Shown here one piece after another: positions 26,993-35,516 of a stretch of 48,083 nt of DNA (its first letter is position 1; each line of letters opens with the position of its first letter). The notes under the pieces are model-generated. The model worked only from the letters and a program-made list of their open reading frames with translations, searched no databases and was not told where the DNA came from. This stretch comes from Gammaproteobacteria bacterium (GTDB lineage Bacteria; Pseudomonadota; Gammaproteobacteria; Steroidobacterales; Steroidobacteraceae): contig SCUD01000022.1 in the NCBI GenBank assembly GCA_004297335.1, forward strand, positions 1-48,083. The letters are read 5' to 3'. Made by a program: the position numbers and the translations under genes.

Positions 26993-28276
26993 ATGCGAGC
27001 ACAAATCGCGGCGGTGGCGCTGGGCCTGAGCCTGTCCGCCATCGGTATCGGACTGCCGGCCACCGCAGCGGCGGAGGTCACGGAGATCGAGGCGCTGCAG
27101 AAGCAGGTCGCGGCCCTGCTGCAGCGGGTCGAGGAGCTGGAGCGGACCGTGGCCGGTGGCGCGGCGCTGACCGAGCGGGTCGCCGCGGTCGAGGCCACGA
27201 ACGACCGGCAGACCGACCAGCTCGCGCAGGGGCTGGCCACGGCGACGGCCATGGGCTGGGCACGCAACGTGCGCTGGAAGGGCGACGTCCGCTACCGGCA
27301 CGAGCAGTTCGACATCGAGGGCGTGGAGTCGGATCGCATCCGGCACCGGATCCGCGCGCGGCTCGGTCTCGACGCGAAGCTCTCGGACACGCTGGTGGCG
27401 GGCTTCCAGATCGCGACCGGCGAGTCCGGGAACCCGCGCAGCAGCAACGCGACGCTCGACGACGCGAGTCTCGGCAAGCAGATCCTGCTCGACCTCGCCT
27501 ATGTGGACTGGCGGCCGCGCCCGGGAATGCTGCTGACAGCCGGCAAGCAGAAGCAGCCGTGGTTCCGCGCCGGAACTTCGATGTTCTTTGACAATGACGC
27601 CAACCCGGAAGGCCTGGCCTTCCAGTACGGTGGTACCAGCGGTCCGTTTGCGAAGGCCTGGGGGTTCTGGCTCGACGAGCGCTCCGCCGCAGCGGACGCC
27701 ACAGTGATCGGCGCACAGGCTGGCTATGCCTTCACGCAGGGAGTCACCGTGGCCGCCGGCTTCTGGGACTACGCGGCGGTCCAGGGTGAGCCGCTGCTGG
27801 GCTTTTCCGGTTCTCCTGCCGGCAACAGCAGCTACACGGGCAGCGATTGCGGACCCGGTGCGCTGAAATGCTACACCTACGACTATGACGTCGTGGTGCT
27901 GGATGCGCAGTGGGCGGGCCGGGCCGGCCAGCGTCCGCTGGTGCTGTTCGGTGGCTACCTCGAGAACCTGCGTGCCGAGCACGAGTCGGATGGGTTCAAC
28001 CTGGGCTTCGTGTTCGGCCGGGCCGCCGATCCGGGCAGCTGGGAGGCGGGCGCGCTGTACCAGGACGTCGGACGCGATGCCCAGTTCGGGGCGCTGTACG
28101 AATCGGACTTTGCCGACGGCCTCACGCAGGGGCGGGGGCTGGTACTGCACGGCGCCTGGGTGCCGGCGAAGAACGTGAACCTGCGGGCGACGTACTTCTA
28201 CAATGAGCGCTCCTACAATACGGCCGCCGAGGCTGATTACCGGCGCCTGCAGCTAGACCTGAACCTGAAGTTCTGA
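26993..28276 (+). CDS. Putative outer-membrane porin, probably for phosphate
   Basis: The 427-residue protein has a signal peptide (cleavage about residue 26 after ATAAA), then a short coiled-coil-like segment (EIEALQKQVAALLQRVEELE). A beta-rich body follows with alternating hydrophobic strands, e.g. DVRYRHEQF, RIRARLGLDAKL and AYVDWRPRPGMLLTAGKQKQ. It ends LQLDLNLKF with a terminal Phe, the signature recognised by BamA. This fits the putative-porin (Porin_5/OprP-like) architecture. Its place between pstS and phoU suggests it carries phosphate across the outer membrane, like OprP; that specificity is inferred from context. Confidence 0.85.
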   Translation: MRAQIAAVALGLSLSAIGIGLPATAAAEVTEIEALQKQVAALLQRVEELERTVAGGAALTERVAAVEATNDRQTDQLAQGLATATAMGWARNVRWKGDVRYRHEQFDIEGVESDRIRHRIRARLGLDAKLSDTLVAGFQIATGESGNPRSSNATLDDASLGKQILLDLAYVDWRPRPGMLLTAGKQKQPWFRAGTSMFFDNDANPEGLAFQYGGTSGPFAKAWGFWLDERSAAADATVIGAQAGYAFTQGVTVAAGFWDYAAVQGEPLLGFSGSPAGNSSYTGSDCGPGALKCYTYDYDVVVLDAQWAGRAGQRPLVLFGGYLENLRAEHESDGFNLGFVFGRAADPGSWEAGALYQDVGRDAQFGALYESDFADGLTQGRGLVLHGAWVPAKNVNLRATYFYNERSYNTAAEADYRRLQLDLNLKF

Positions 28277-28332
28277 TTCCGGTACGCTGCGCTATGATGG
28301 ACCGGCCGGCGCGGCCGGCTGGAGACGGGCAC

Positions 28333-29067
28333 ATGGAACCGGCGGATCTCGGCCAGCACATCTCGCGGCGCTTCAACGAGGACATGGAGCGGGTGCGTAC
28401 CCGCGTCATGCAGATGGGCGGCTTCGTCGAGCAGCAGCTGCAGCAGGCGATCAACGCACTCGTCGCTGGCGACAGCGAGCTGGGCGAGCAGATCGCGCGT
28501 GACGACTACAAGGTCAACCAGATGGAGGTCGCGATCGACGAGGAGTGCGGGCGCATCCTGGCGACGCGCCAGCCCACCGCCTCTGACCTGCGGGTGATGG
28601 TCGCGATCATCAAGACCATCACCGATCTCGAGCGCATCGGCGACGAGGTCGAGAAGGTCGGTTTCATCGCCGCCCGGCTGGCGACGATGGAGACGCCGGC
28701 CGACCACTACCGGGCCATTCGCCACCTCGGACGGCTGGTCACCGAGATGCTGCACGATGCGCTGCACGCCTTCGCCCGGCTGGATGCCGAGGAGGCGATC
28801 GCCGTGGCCCGCCGCGACCGCAATGTCGATCTCGAGTATGAGGCGATCCAGCGCCAGAGCATCACGTTCATGATGGAAGACCCGCGGCAGATCCGCCGCG
28901 CGCTCGAGGTGATGTGGGTCGTGCGCGCGCTCGAGCGTATCGGCGACCACGCCAAGAACATCGGCGAATACACGGTCTACATGGTCCACGGCAAGGATAT
29001 CCGGCACCTGTCGCTCGACGACGCGGAGCGCCAGATCCGCGAATCCGCGCAGGAGCGGCAGGGCTGA
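28333..29067 (+). CDS. phoU: Phosphate transport system regulator PhoU
   Basis: PhoU links the Pst transporter to PhoR and represses the Pho regulon when phosphate is plentiful. From ATG 28333 the protein has 244 residues, begins GQHISRRFNEDMERVRTRVM like other PhoU, and has the two metal-binding E(D)xxxD repeats: ITDLERIGDEVEKVG and VVRALERIGDHAKNIGEYTVY. A GGAG at 28321 is correctly spaced for this start; ATG 28294 would add 13 residues with no homology. A GC-rich hairpin (CCGGCC/GGCCGG near 28302-28318) precedes the start. The gene is between the porin and dsbB. Confidence 0.95.
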   Translation: MEPADLGQHISRRFNEDMERVRTRVMQMGGFVEQQLQQAINALVAGDSELGEQIARDDYKVNQMEVAIDEECGRILATRQPTASDLRVMVAIIKTITDLERIGDEVEKVGFIAARLATMETPADHYRAIRHLGRLVTEMLHDALHAFARLDAEEAIAVARRDRNVDLEYEAIQRQSITFMMEDPRQIRRALEVMWVVRALERIGDHAKNIGEYTVYMVHGKDIRHLSLDDAERQIRESAQERQG

Positions 29068-29069
29068 GC

Positions 29070-29576
29070 ATGCCGACCCGGCGGCTGGCGAACGGGCTGG
29101 GTGCCGCGGCCTGCTTCGCGGCGCTCGGCTTCGCGCTGTGGTCGCAGTACGGCCTCGGGCTCGTGCCCTGTCACCTGTGTATCTTCCAGCGGGTGACGGT
29201 GCTGGCGATGGCGCTCGCGTTCCTGCCGGCGGCGGCTTTCTCCCGCGGGCCGCGCAGCGGCCGGCTGTTCGCCACGCTGATCGGGCTTGCGGGTTTCGCG
29301 ACGCTGGCGACTTCGGGTCGCCATGTCTGGATCCAGATGCAGCCACCGGGCTCGGTGCCCGCCTGCGGCGCCGACCTCGACTTCATGCTCGAGATCTTTC
29401 CGCTGACCGAGGTGATCCTGAAGGTATTCCAGGCGGGCGGCGAGTGCGCGAGAGTGGACTTCCTGTTCCTTGGCCTCTCGATGCCGGCCTGGGTCTTCCT
29501 GTTCGCGCTGGTCGTGACGGCGGGAGGGATCTGGGCCAACCTGCGCCTGGACTCAGGCAAGCCGAACCCGCGCTGA
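29070..29576 (+). CDS. dsbB: Disulfide bond formation protein B
   Basis: DsbB is the inner-membrane enzyme that reoxidises DsbA and passes electrons to quinones. The 168-residue protein has four membrane helices. The first periplasmic redox pair is in VPCHLCIFQRVTV (CxxC), and the second loop holds PACGADLDFM and GGECARVDF for the second pair. The start ATG lies 2 bp after the phoU stop, so it is probably carried on the pho transcript, an association I do not know to be functional. Its stop is immediately next to that of the convergent dapE, with no bases between them. Confidence 0.93.
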   Translation: MPTRRLANGLGAAACFAALGFALWSQYGLGLVPCHLCIFQRVTVLAMALAFLPAAAFSRGPRSGRLFATLIGLAGFATLATSGRHVWIQMQPPGSVPACGADLDFMLEIFPLTEVILKVFQAGGECARVDFLFLGLSMPAWVFLFALVVTAGGIWANLRLDSGKPNPR

Positions 29577-30749
29577 TCAGCGCTGCGATTCGCTGATACC
29601 TGTCCTTGTCGGTGGGTCCACCGGCAGCAGCCTGCGCAGCATCCCCAGCAGCGTCCGGTGCAGCAGGTCGATGTCCTCGACCCGGCAGCATTCGTTGACC
29701 TTGTGGATCGTATCGTTGACGACGCCGACTTCGGCGACCTGTGCGCCGAGCGGGGCGATGAAGCGGCCGTCGGAAGTGCCGCCGCCGGTCGAGAGTTCGG
29801 GTTCTCGGCCGGTGAGCTCGGCGATCACGCTGACCGCGGCGGCTGAGAGCTCCGCTGGCGGCGTGTAGAACGGCAGCCCGGAAACGAACCACTCGAGCGA
29901 GTAGGGCACGCCGTGGCGGTCGAGGATCCCGGTGACGGTCTGTTGCAGGCCCTCGAGCGTCTGCGCCGGGCACCAGCGCAGGTTGAAGCGGGCCTTGAGT
30001 TCCCCGGGGATCACGTTGGGTGCGCCGGTGCCGGCGTTCAGGTTGCTGACTTGGAAGGTGGTCGGGTCGAAATACTCCGAGCCCTGGTCCCAGGTCCGGC
30101 TCGTGAGCTCTGCAAGCGCCGGGGCGAAGCGGTGTACGGGATTGTCGGCGAGCTGCGGGTAGGCGACATGGCCCTGGATGCCGTGCACGGTGAGCCGGCC
30201 CGACAGGGAGCCCCGGCGGCCGATGCGCACGGTGTCGCCGAACGTGCGCTGGCTCGAGGGTTCGGCGACTACGCAGTAGTCGATGCGCTCGGCGCGGGCC
30301 TGCAGCACCTCGGCGACCCGGCGGGTGCCGTCCACCGACGGGCCCTCCTCGTCGCTGGTGATCAGGAAGGCGATGGTGCCCGCATGGGCTGGCCGCTCCC
30401 GGACGAAGGCCTCGGTGGCCGTGATCATCGCGGCGAGTCCGCTCTTCATGTCGGCCGTGCCGCGCCCGAACAGCAGTCCGTCGCGCAGCGTGGGCTGGAA
30501 CGGGTCGGAGTGCCATTCCTCGAGCGGCCCCGGGGGCACGACATCGGTGTGGCCGGCGAAGCACAGCACCGGGCCGTCGCCGCCACGCCGGATGGCCCAG
30601 AAGTTGTCGACCTTGCCAAAGGGCATCGGCTCGATCGTGAAACCGAGCGCCGCGAGCCGCGCGGTCATGAGCGCCTGGCAGCCGGCGTCGTCAGGACTCA
30701 CCGACGGGCGGGACACCAGCTCGCGCGTCAGGGCGAGGGTCGGCGACAT
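29577..30749 (-). CDS. dapE: Succinyl-diaminopimelate desuccinylase
   Basis: DapE is the zinc M20 peptidase-fold enzyme that removes succinate from N-succinyl-LL-diaminopimelate in lysine and cell-wall synthesis. The 390-residue protein starts [20 protein letters not shown] and shows [12 protein letters not shown] (metal His and Asp), [14 protein letters not shown] (bridging Asp), ITSDEEGPS (catalytic Glu, metal Glu) and [10 protein letters not shown] near the C-terminus. The ATG at 30749 has a GGAGG about 10 nt upstream. dapD, an earlier step of the same pathway, lies 4 kb to the right beyond pstCAB, so pstCAB interrupts what is elsewhere often a dap cluster. Confidence 0.95.
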   Translation of the reverse strand: MSPTLALTRELVSRPSVSPDDAGCQALMTARLAALGFTIEPMPFGKVDNFWAIRRGGDGPVLCFAGHTDVVPPGPLEEWHSDPFQPTLRDGLLFGRGTADMKSGLAAMITATEAFVRERPAHAGTIAFLITSDEEGPSVDGTRRVAEVLQARAERIDYCVVAEPSSQRTFGDTVRIGRRGSLSGRLTVHGIQGHVAYPQLADNPVHRFAPALAELTSRTWDQGSEYFDPTTFQVSNLNAGTGAPNVIPGELKARFNLRWCPAQTLEGLQQTVTGILDRHGVPYSLEWFVSGLPFYTPPAELSAAAVSVIAELTGREPELSTGGGTSDGRFIAPLGAQVAEVGVVNDTIHKVNECCRVEDIDLLHRTLLGMLRRLLPVDPPTRTGISESQR

Positions 30750-30791
30750 CGTGACGGAACCTCCGGGAGCGTGGTTGGCGGGCGGCGGCCC

Positions 30792-30820
30792 TTTATACGG
30801 ATGTGCTCCCCGCGCAGCAA
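30792..30820 (-). promoter_or_regulatory. Candidate promoter of dapE
   Basis: On the minus strand TTGCTG (30815-30820) and TATAAA (30792-30797) are separated by 17 bp. Transcription would start near 30785, giving a leader of about 36 nt. It lies back to back with the pstC Pho box. Confidence 0.45.
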
Positions 30821-30828
30821 GCCCGGTC

Positions 30829-30862
30829 GTGTAACAATTCAGTAATGTGCCGGGTGTAGAAG
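30829..30862 (+). promoter_or_regulatory. Candidate Pho box and -10 element of pstC
   Basis: GTGTAAC-AATT-CAGTAAT (30829-30846) is an 11-bp-period direct repeat; each half matches CTGTCAY at 5 of 7 positions and the spacer is AT-only. TAGAAG (30857-30862) follows after 10 bp and could be the -10 element. The nonamer TGTAACAAT is identical to one in the pstS upstream region. The predicted leader to the ATG at 30932 is about 60 nt. Confidence 0.5.
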
Positions 30863-30931
30863 TCCCGGCTGGCCCCGGCGCCGGCCAGTACCGGCGGTTG
30901 CACCGCGGGCGGGGACAAGGCGGGGAGGCCG

Positions 30932-32320
30932 ATGCAGACGTCCACACTGATTCTCGTGCTGCTGGTGCTGTCGGCGGTTGCCTGGCAGCTCGGGCGCGCG
31001 CGCGCGGTGCGGGTGGCGGGCGGCCCCCGGCGCAAGCGGGAACTGCATTCGTTGCCGTCCTACTACGGCCTGCTGACCGCGATCTGGTGCGGCCTGCCGG
31101 CACTCGCCGTTGTCGTCGGCTGGCACCTGCTGGACGATCACATCATCCAGGGCCTGGTGGTCGGCGCGATGCCGGCGGAGGTCCAGGCGCTCGAACCGGG
31201 CCGGCTGTCGCTCGTGATCAACGATGTGCGCAACGTGATCGCCGGCAATGTCAGCGCGGATGCGGTCGCGCCGGCGGTCGCCGCCGCGGCCGCCACCTGG
31301 AGCCGGCTCGAGTCGCTGAGTCGCCTCGGCGCCACTGGCCTCGCGTTCGCGGTCGCCCTGGCCGGTGGCTGGTTCACGCTGCGGCGGATCACGCCGGCGC
31401 TGCGGGCCCGCAACCAGGTCGAGCGCGTGATCGAGCGCGTGCTGATGGGCTGTTCGCTGATCGCGATCCTGACGACCATCGGCATCGTGCTGTCGGTGCT
31501 CTGGGAATCGCTGCAGTTCTTCCGCATGGTCCCGGTCACCGAGTTCGTGTTCGGCACGCAGTGGAGCCCGCAGCTCGCGATCCGCGCGGACCAGGTCGGA
31601 TCTTCGGGGGCCTTCGGGGCGGTGCCGCTCTTTGCCGGGACGCTGCTGATTTCCTTCATCGCGATGCTGATCGCGGTGCCGGTCGGCTTGTTCTCGGCCA
31701 TCTACCTCGCTGAATACGCGAGCCGCGGCTTCCGCGCGGTCGCCAAGCCGACGCTCGAGGTGCTGGCCGGCATCCCGACAGTCGTCTACGGCTTCTTCGC
31801 GGCGCTGACAGTGGCGCCGCTGCTGCGGGCGGCGGGCGAGGGCATCGGGCTCGAGGTGGCCTCCGAAAGTGCGCTGGCTGCCGGCCTGGTGATGGGCATC
31901 ATGATCATTCCGTTCGTGTCGTCGCTGACTGATGACATGATCACCGCCGTGCCGCAGTCGCTGCGGGACGGCTCCTACAGCCTCGGCGCGACCCGCTCCG
32001 AGACGATCCGCCGGGTCGTGCTGCGGGCGGCGCTGCCGGGCATCGTTGGTGGCGTGCTGCTGGCGATCTCCCGCGCCGTCGGCGAGACGATGATCGTCGT
32101 GATGGCCGCGGGGCTGTCGGCGAACCTGACGGCCAATCCGTTCGAGGCCGTGACCACCGTGACCGTGCAGATCGTAACGCTGCTGGTCGGTGACCAGGAG
32201 TTCGACAGCCCGAAGACCCTCGCGGCGTTCGCGCTCGGCCTGGTGCTGTTCCTGGCGACACTGCTGCTGAACATCATCGCGCTGCAGGTCGTGCGCCGTT
32301 ACCGGGAGCAGTATGAATAG
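30932..32320 (+). CDS. pstC: Phosphate ABC transporter permease PstC (long form)
   Basis: One of the two membrane subunits of the phosphate importer. The 462-residue protein is well over the ~320 residues of E. coli PstC. It has an N-terminal membrane helix, a cytoplasmic/periplasmic region of about 120 residues, then the standard permease core with six helices. The core includes [33 protein letters not shown] and the ABC-contact EAA-like loop [20 protein letters not shown] followed by [17 protein letters not shown]. The start ATG follows GGGGAGG. It overlaps pstA by 8 bp, indicating co-translation. Confidence 0.95.
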   Translation: MQTSTLILVLLVLSAVAWQLGRARAVRVAGGPRRKRELHSLPSYYGLLTAIWCGLPALAVVVGWHLLDDHIIQGLVVGAMPAEVQALEPGRLSLVINDVRNVIAGNVSADAVAPAVAAAAATWSRLESLSRLGATGLAFAVALAGGWFTLRRITPALRARNQVERVIERVLMGCSLIAILTTIGIVLSVLWESLQFFRMVPVTEFVFGTQWSPQLAIRADQVGSSGAFGAVPLFAGTLLISFIAMLIAVPVGLFSAIYLAEYASRGFRAVAKPTLEVLAGIPTVVYGFFAALTVAPLLRAAGEGIGLEVASESALAAGLVMGIMIIPFVSSLTDDMITAVPQSLRDGSYSLGATRSETIRRVVLRAALPGIVGGVLLAISRAVGETMIVVMAAGLSANLTANPFEAVTTVTVQIVTLLVGDQEFDSPKTLAAFALGLVLFLATLLLNIIALQVVRRYREQYE

Positions 32321-33596
32321 CCAGGCAACGCCGCAGGCCGTGATCGATGCCCAGGCGCGGGTGCGCGGCTGCGTGGAGCGCAGCCTGCGCCGTCGCTACC
32401 GGGCCGAGCAGCGGTTCCGGGCCTATGGCCTCGGCGCGACGCTCGCCGGCATGCTGTTCGTCGGCCTGCTGTTCTTCTCGCTGATCAGCACCGGCTACTC
32501 GGTGTTCTGGCAGACGCGGGTCACGCTCGACATCGATTTCGAGCCGGAAGCGCTCCAGGCCGGGGATTACACGGCGCTGGTGCGGGCGTCGCTGCGGCGG
32601 CTGTTTCCGGACGTGACCGGCCGGCAGAACCTGCGCGAGCTGTACGCACTCGTCAGTGATGGCGCCGGCTTCGAGCTGCAGGATCGGGTGCTCGCGGATC
32701 CGGGACTTGCCGGTACCCGTGCGAGCCTGGCGCTGCTGGCCGCGGACGACCTCGACCAGCTGGTGAAGGGCCGACTCGACCGCGAGCTGCCCGAGGGCGA
32801 GCGGGTGATCAGCGACCAGCAGCTCGCCTGGCTGGACGAGCTCGACCGGCAGGATCGGGTGCACCTGCGCTTCAATCGGGTGTTCTTCACGACCGGTGAT
32901 TCCCGTGAACCGGAGCAGGCGGGGGTCTGGGGCGCCGTGGTTGGCTCGCTGCTGACGCTGGCCGTGACGCTCGTGCTGTCCTTTCCGATCGGCGTCGCCG
33001 CGGCCGTGTACCTCGAGGAGTTTGCCGCGCGCAACCGGCTGACCGACCTGATCGAGGTGAACATCAACAACCTGGCTGCGGTCCCGTCGATCGTCTTCGG
33101 CCTGCTGGGGCTCGCGGTATTCATCCAGTTCTTCGGCGTGCCGCGCTCGGCACCGCTGGTCGGCGGACTGGTGCTGACGCTGATGACCCTGCCGACGATC
33201 ATCATCGCGAGCCGTGCCGCGATCAAGGCCGTGCCGCCGTCGATCCGCGAGGCGGCGCTCGGCATGGGCGCCTCGCAGCTGCAGATGGTCGCGCATCACG
33301 TGCTGCCACTGGCGCTGCCGGGCATGCTGACCGGCGCGATCATCGGCATGGCGCGCGCACTCGGCGAGTCGGCGCCGCTGCTGATGATCGGCATGGTGGC
33401 CTTCATCGCCGACATTCCTGGGAGTTTCACCGATCCGGCGACGGTGCTGCCGGTACAGGTCTACCTGTGGGCGGACAGCCCGGAGCGGGCCTTCCTCGAA
33501 CGCACCTCCGGTGCGATCCTGGTGTTGCTGGCGTTCCTGCTGCTGATGAACGCGGCGGCAGTGATCCTGCGGCAGAAGTTCGAGCGGCGCTGGTGA
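32313..33596 (+). CDS. pstA: Phosphate ABC transporter permease PstA (with large N-terminal insert)
   Basis: Second membrane subunit of the phosphate importer. The 427-residue protein has an N-terminal cytoplasmic segment, a first helix near residues 46-66 and a soluble, probably periplasmic insert of about 140 residues that E. coli PstA lacks. The permease core starts at about 205: [35 protein letters not shown], the EAA-like loop [20 protein letters not shown] and [20 protein letters not shown]. The 8-bp overlap with pstC and 26-bp gap to pstB indicate one operon. Confidence 0.95.
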   Translation: MNSQATPQAVIDAQARVRGCVERSLRRRYRAEQRFRAYGLGATLAGMLFVGLLFFSLISTGYSVFWQTRVTLDIDFEPEALQAGDYTALVRASLRRLFPDVTGRQNLRELYALVSDGAGFELQDRVLADPGLAGTRASLALLAADDLDQLVKGRLDRELPEGERVISDQQLAWLDELDRQDRVHLRFNRVFFTTGDSREPEQAGVWGAVVGSLLTLAVTLVLSFPIGVAAAVYLEEFAARNRLTDLIEVNINNLAAVPSIVFGLLGLAVFIQFFGVPRSAPLVGGLVLTLMTLPTIIIASRAAIKAVPPSIREAALGMGASQLQMVAHHVLPLALPGMLTGAIIGMARALGESAPLLMIGMVAFIADIPGSFTDPATVLPVQVYLWADSPERAFLERTSGAILVLLAFLLLMNAAAVILRQKFERRW

Positions 33597-33622
33597 GCAC
33601 GATGGCTACGGGAGCCAACAGC

Positions 33623-34432
33623 ATGATGGCGGAGACACAGCAGCCGCGACGCACGGTGGGCGACATCACGGTACCGGATCCGGTGATGAGCTGTCGTGGA
33701 GTCAACGTGCGCTACGGCGACAAGCATGCGATCCGCGATTTCAGCCTGGACATCGCCCACAACGAGGTCATTGCGATGATCGGCCCGTCGGGCTGCGGCA
33801 AGAGCACGCTGCTGCGCTGCCTGAACCGGCTGAACGACACGATCCCGGGCGCGGTGGTCACCGGTACGATCACGCTCGATGGCCAGGACATCTATGACCG
33901 GCGCCAGGACGTGGTGCAGTTGCGCGCACGCGTTGGCATGGTGTTCCAGAAGCCGAATCCGTTTCCGAAGTCGATCTACGAGAACGTGGCCTACGGGCCC
34001 CGCATCCATGGCCTCGCGGCGGATCGCGCGGAGCTCGACGAAATCGTGCAGACCAGCCTGCAGCGCGCCGGGCTGTGGGAGGAGGTCAAGGACCGGCTGG
34101 ACCAGGCCGGCACGGCGCTGTCCGGCGGCCAGCAGCAGCGGCTGTGCATCGCGCGCACGATTGCGGTGAGCCCGGAGGTGATCCTGATGGACGAGCCCTG
34201 CTCGGCGCTCGATCCGATCGCCACCGCGCGCATCGAGGACCTGATCGACGAACTGCGCCAGAACTTCACGATCTGCATCGTCACGCACTCGATGCAGCAG
34301 GCGGCGCGGGTGTCGCAGCGCACGGCCTACTTCCATCTCGGCGACCTGATCGAGGTGGGCCCGACCGAGATGATCTTCACCAATCCGCGCCACCGGCTGA
34401 CCGAGGACTACCTTACCGGCCGGTTCGGCTGA
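33623..34432 (+). CDS. pstB: Phosphate ABC transporter ATP-binding protein PstB
   Basis: ATPase of the phosphate importer. Motifs: Walker [22 protein letters not shown]-loop [23 protein letters not shown] signature [16 protein letters not shown], Walker [14 protein letters not shown] and switch His in [13 protein letters not shown] start it at ATG 33623, preceded by a well-placed GGGAG (269 residues); ATG 33602 would add seven residues with a poorer ribosome binding site. It is the last gene of pstCAB; the convergent dapD begins its 3' end 253 bp away beyond two long hairpins. Confidence 0.96.
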   Translation: MMAETQQPRRTVGDITVPDPVMSCRGVNVRYGDKHAIRDFSLDIAHNEVIAMIGPSGCGKSTLLRCLNRLNDTIPGAVVTGTITLDGQDIYDRRQDVVQLRARVGMVFQKPNPFPKSIYENVAYGPRIHGLAADRAELDEIVQTSLQRAGLWEEVKDRLDQAGTALSGGQQQRLCIARTIAVSPEVILMDEPCSALDPIATARIEDLIDELRQNFTICIVTHSMQQAARVSQRTAYFHLGDLIEVGPTEMIFTNPRHRLTEDYLTGRFG

Positions 34433-34447
34433 GGGCTCTCTTCCCGC

Positions 34448-34540
34448 CGCGTGGGCGGCTGCAGGCCGGGATCCCGCGCGCTCGTGCCGCCGGAACTTAC
34501 GCACTCGCGCGCGGAATCCCGGCCTGCAGCCGCCCACGCG
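34448..34540. repeat. Long hairpin A: 34-bp stem with shared 13-nt loop (inverted orientation)
   Basis: Arms 34448-34481 and 34507-34540 are complementary over 34 bp with one mismatch (34473/34515). Inside them lies a TC/TC internal loop (GA/GA on the minus strand), then GTGC/GCAC, then the 13-nt loop 34488-34500, CGCCGGAACTTAC. This loop is the exact reverse complement of that of hairpin B. Position between convergent pstB and dapD suggests a role in transcription termination or a REP-like mobile repeat. Confidence 0.85.
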
Positions 34541-34572
34541 CGGAACGGGCGCGGCCGGGCAATAGCGTGTCA

Positions 34573-34666
34573 CCGCGCTGGGCGAGGTGGGCGGGGCGCC
34601 GCGAGCGTGCGCGTAAGTTCCGGCGGCGCACGCGAGTGGTTGCCCCGACCACCTCGGCCAGCGCGG
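34573..34666. repeat. Long hairpin B: ~40-bp imperfect stem with the same 13-nt loop
   Basis: Arms 34573-34612 and 34626-34666 pair with a few mismatches and one bulged T. The loop 34613-34625 is GTAAGTTCCGGCG. Eight perfect pairs (GCGTGCGC/GCGCACGC) are followed by a tandem GA/GA mismatch (34603-34604 with 34634-34635). The distal stem sequence is unrelated to hairpin A; only loop and mismatch are common. The two elements are 32 bp apart and in opposite orientations. Confidence 0.85.
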
Positions 34667-34685
34667 CGGGAGGAGCGCGCGGGCG

Positions 34686-35504
34686 TTACATCCGCAGCAG
34701 TTCGTTGATTGAGGTCTTGGCGCGGGTCTGCGCGTCGACGCGCTTGACGATCACCGCGCAGGCGAGCGAATGGCTGCCGTCCGCCGCTGGCAGGCTGCCG
34801 GGGACGACCACGGCGCCAGCCGGCACGCGGCCGTAGGAGATCGCGCCGGACTCGCGGTCGTAGATCCGCGTGCTGGCGCCGAGGAACACCCCCATCGACA
34901 GCACGGCGCCGCGCTCGACGACGACGCCCTCGACCACCTCCGAACGCGCACCGATGAAACAGTCGTCCTCGATGATCGTCGGCCGCGCCTGCAGCGGTTC
35001 GAGCACGCCGCCGATGCCGACTCCGCCCGACAGGTGCACATTGCGGCCGATCTGCGCACAGGAGCCGACCGTGGCCCAGGTGTCCACCATCGTGCCGGCG
35101 CCGATCCACGCGCCGACGTTGACGAAGCAGGGCATCAGCACCGCATCGGGGGCGATGTGGGCGCCGCGGCGCACGACGGCGCCGGGCACGACGCGCACGC
35201 CCTCGCTGCGGAAGCGTGCTGCGTCGTGCTCCGTGTAGCGCAGCGGCAGCTTGTCGTAGAAGCGCAGCACCCCGGCCTCCTGCAGCGCGTTGTCGTGGGT
35301 GCGGAACCACAGCAGCACGGCCTTTTTCAGCCATTCGTTGAGCTGCCAGCCGCCCGGGACCGGCTCGGCGACGCGTTCGCGACCGGCATCGAGCAACGCG
35401 AGCGTCGCCTCGAGCGCTGCGAGCAGCTCCGGTGGCGTGCGACCGGGCGCGAAGCTGGCCCGCTGTTCAAAAGCCTCATCAATCAATTGGCGCAGGGTGT
35501 CCAT
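34686..35504 (-). CDS. dapD: Tetrahydrodipicolinate N-succinyltransferase DapD
   Basis: DapD succinylates tetrahydrodipicolinate, committing it to the succinylase branch of lysine/diaminopimelate synthesis; DapE later removes the group. The 272-residue protein has the N-terminal helical domain ([18 protein letters not shown]) and a left-handed beta-helix built of hexapeptide repeats from about residue 105 to 235. This includes [20 protein letters not shown] and [20 protein letters not shown]. It ends [10 protein letters not shown]-like ([11 protein letters not shown]). Gap to glnD upstream is 12 bp, so glnD-dapD form a unit. Confidence 0.97.
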   Translation of the reverse strand: MDTLRQLIDEAFEQRASFAPGRTPPELLAALEATLALLDAGRERVAEPVPGGWQLNEWLKKAVLLWFRTHDNALQEAGVLRFYDKLPLRYTEHDAARFRSEGVRVVPGAVVRRGAHIAPDAVLMPCFVNVGAWIGAGTMVDTWATVGSCAQIGRNVHLSGGVGIGGVLEPLQARPTIIEDDCFIGARSEVVEGVVVERGAVLSMGVFLGASTRIYDRESGAISYGRVPAGAVVVPGSLPAADGSHSLACAVIVKRVDAQTRAKTSINELLRM

Positions 35505-35516
35505 CGTGGCTCCGTG

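Noticed and set aside
34448-34666. Integron attC-type recombination sites
   Set aside because: The hairpins lack the paired RYYYAAC/GTTRRRY core sites and extrahelical bases of attC, and no integrase gene is present.
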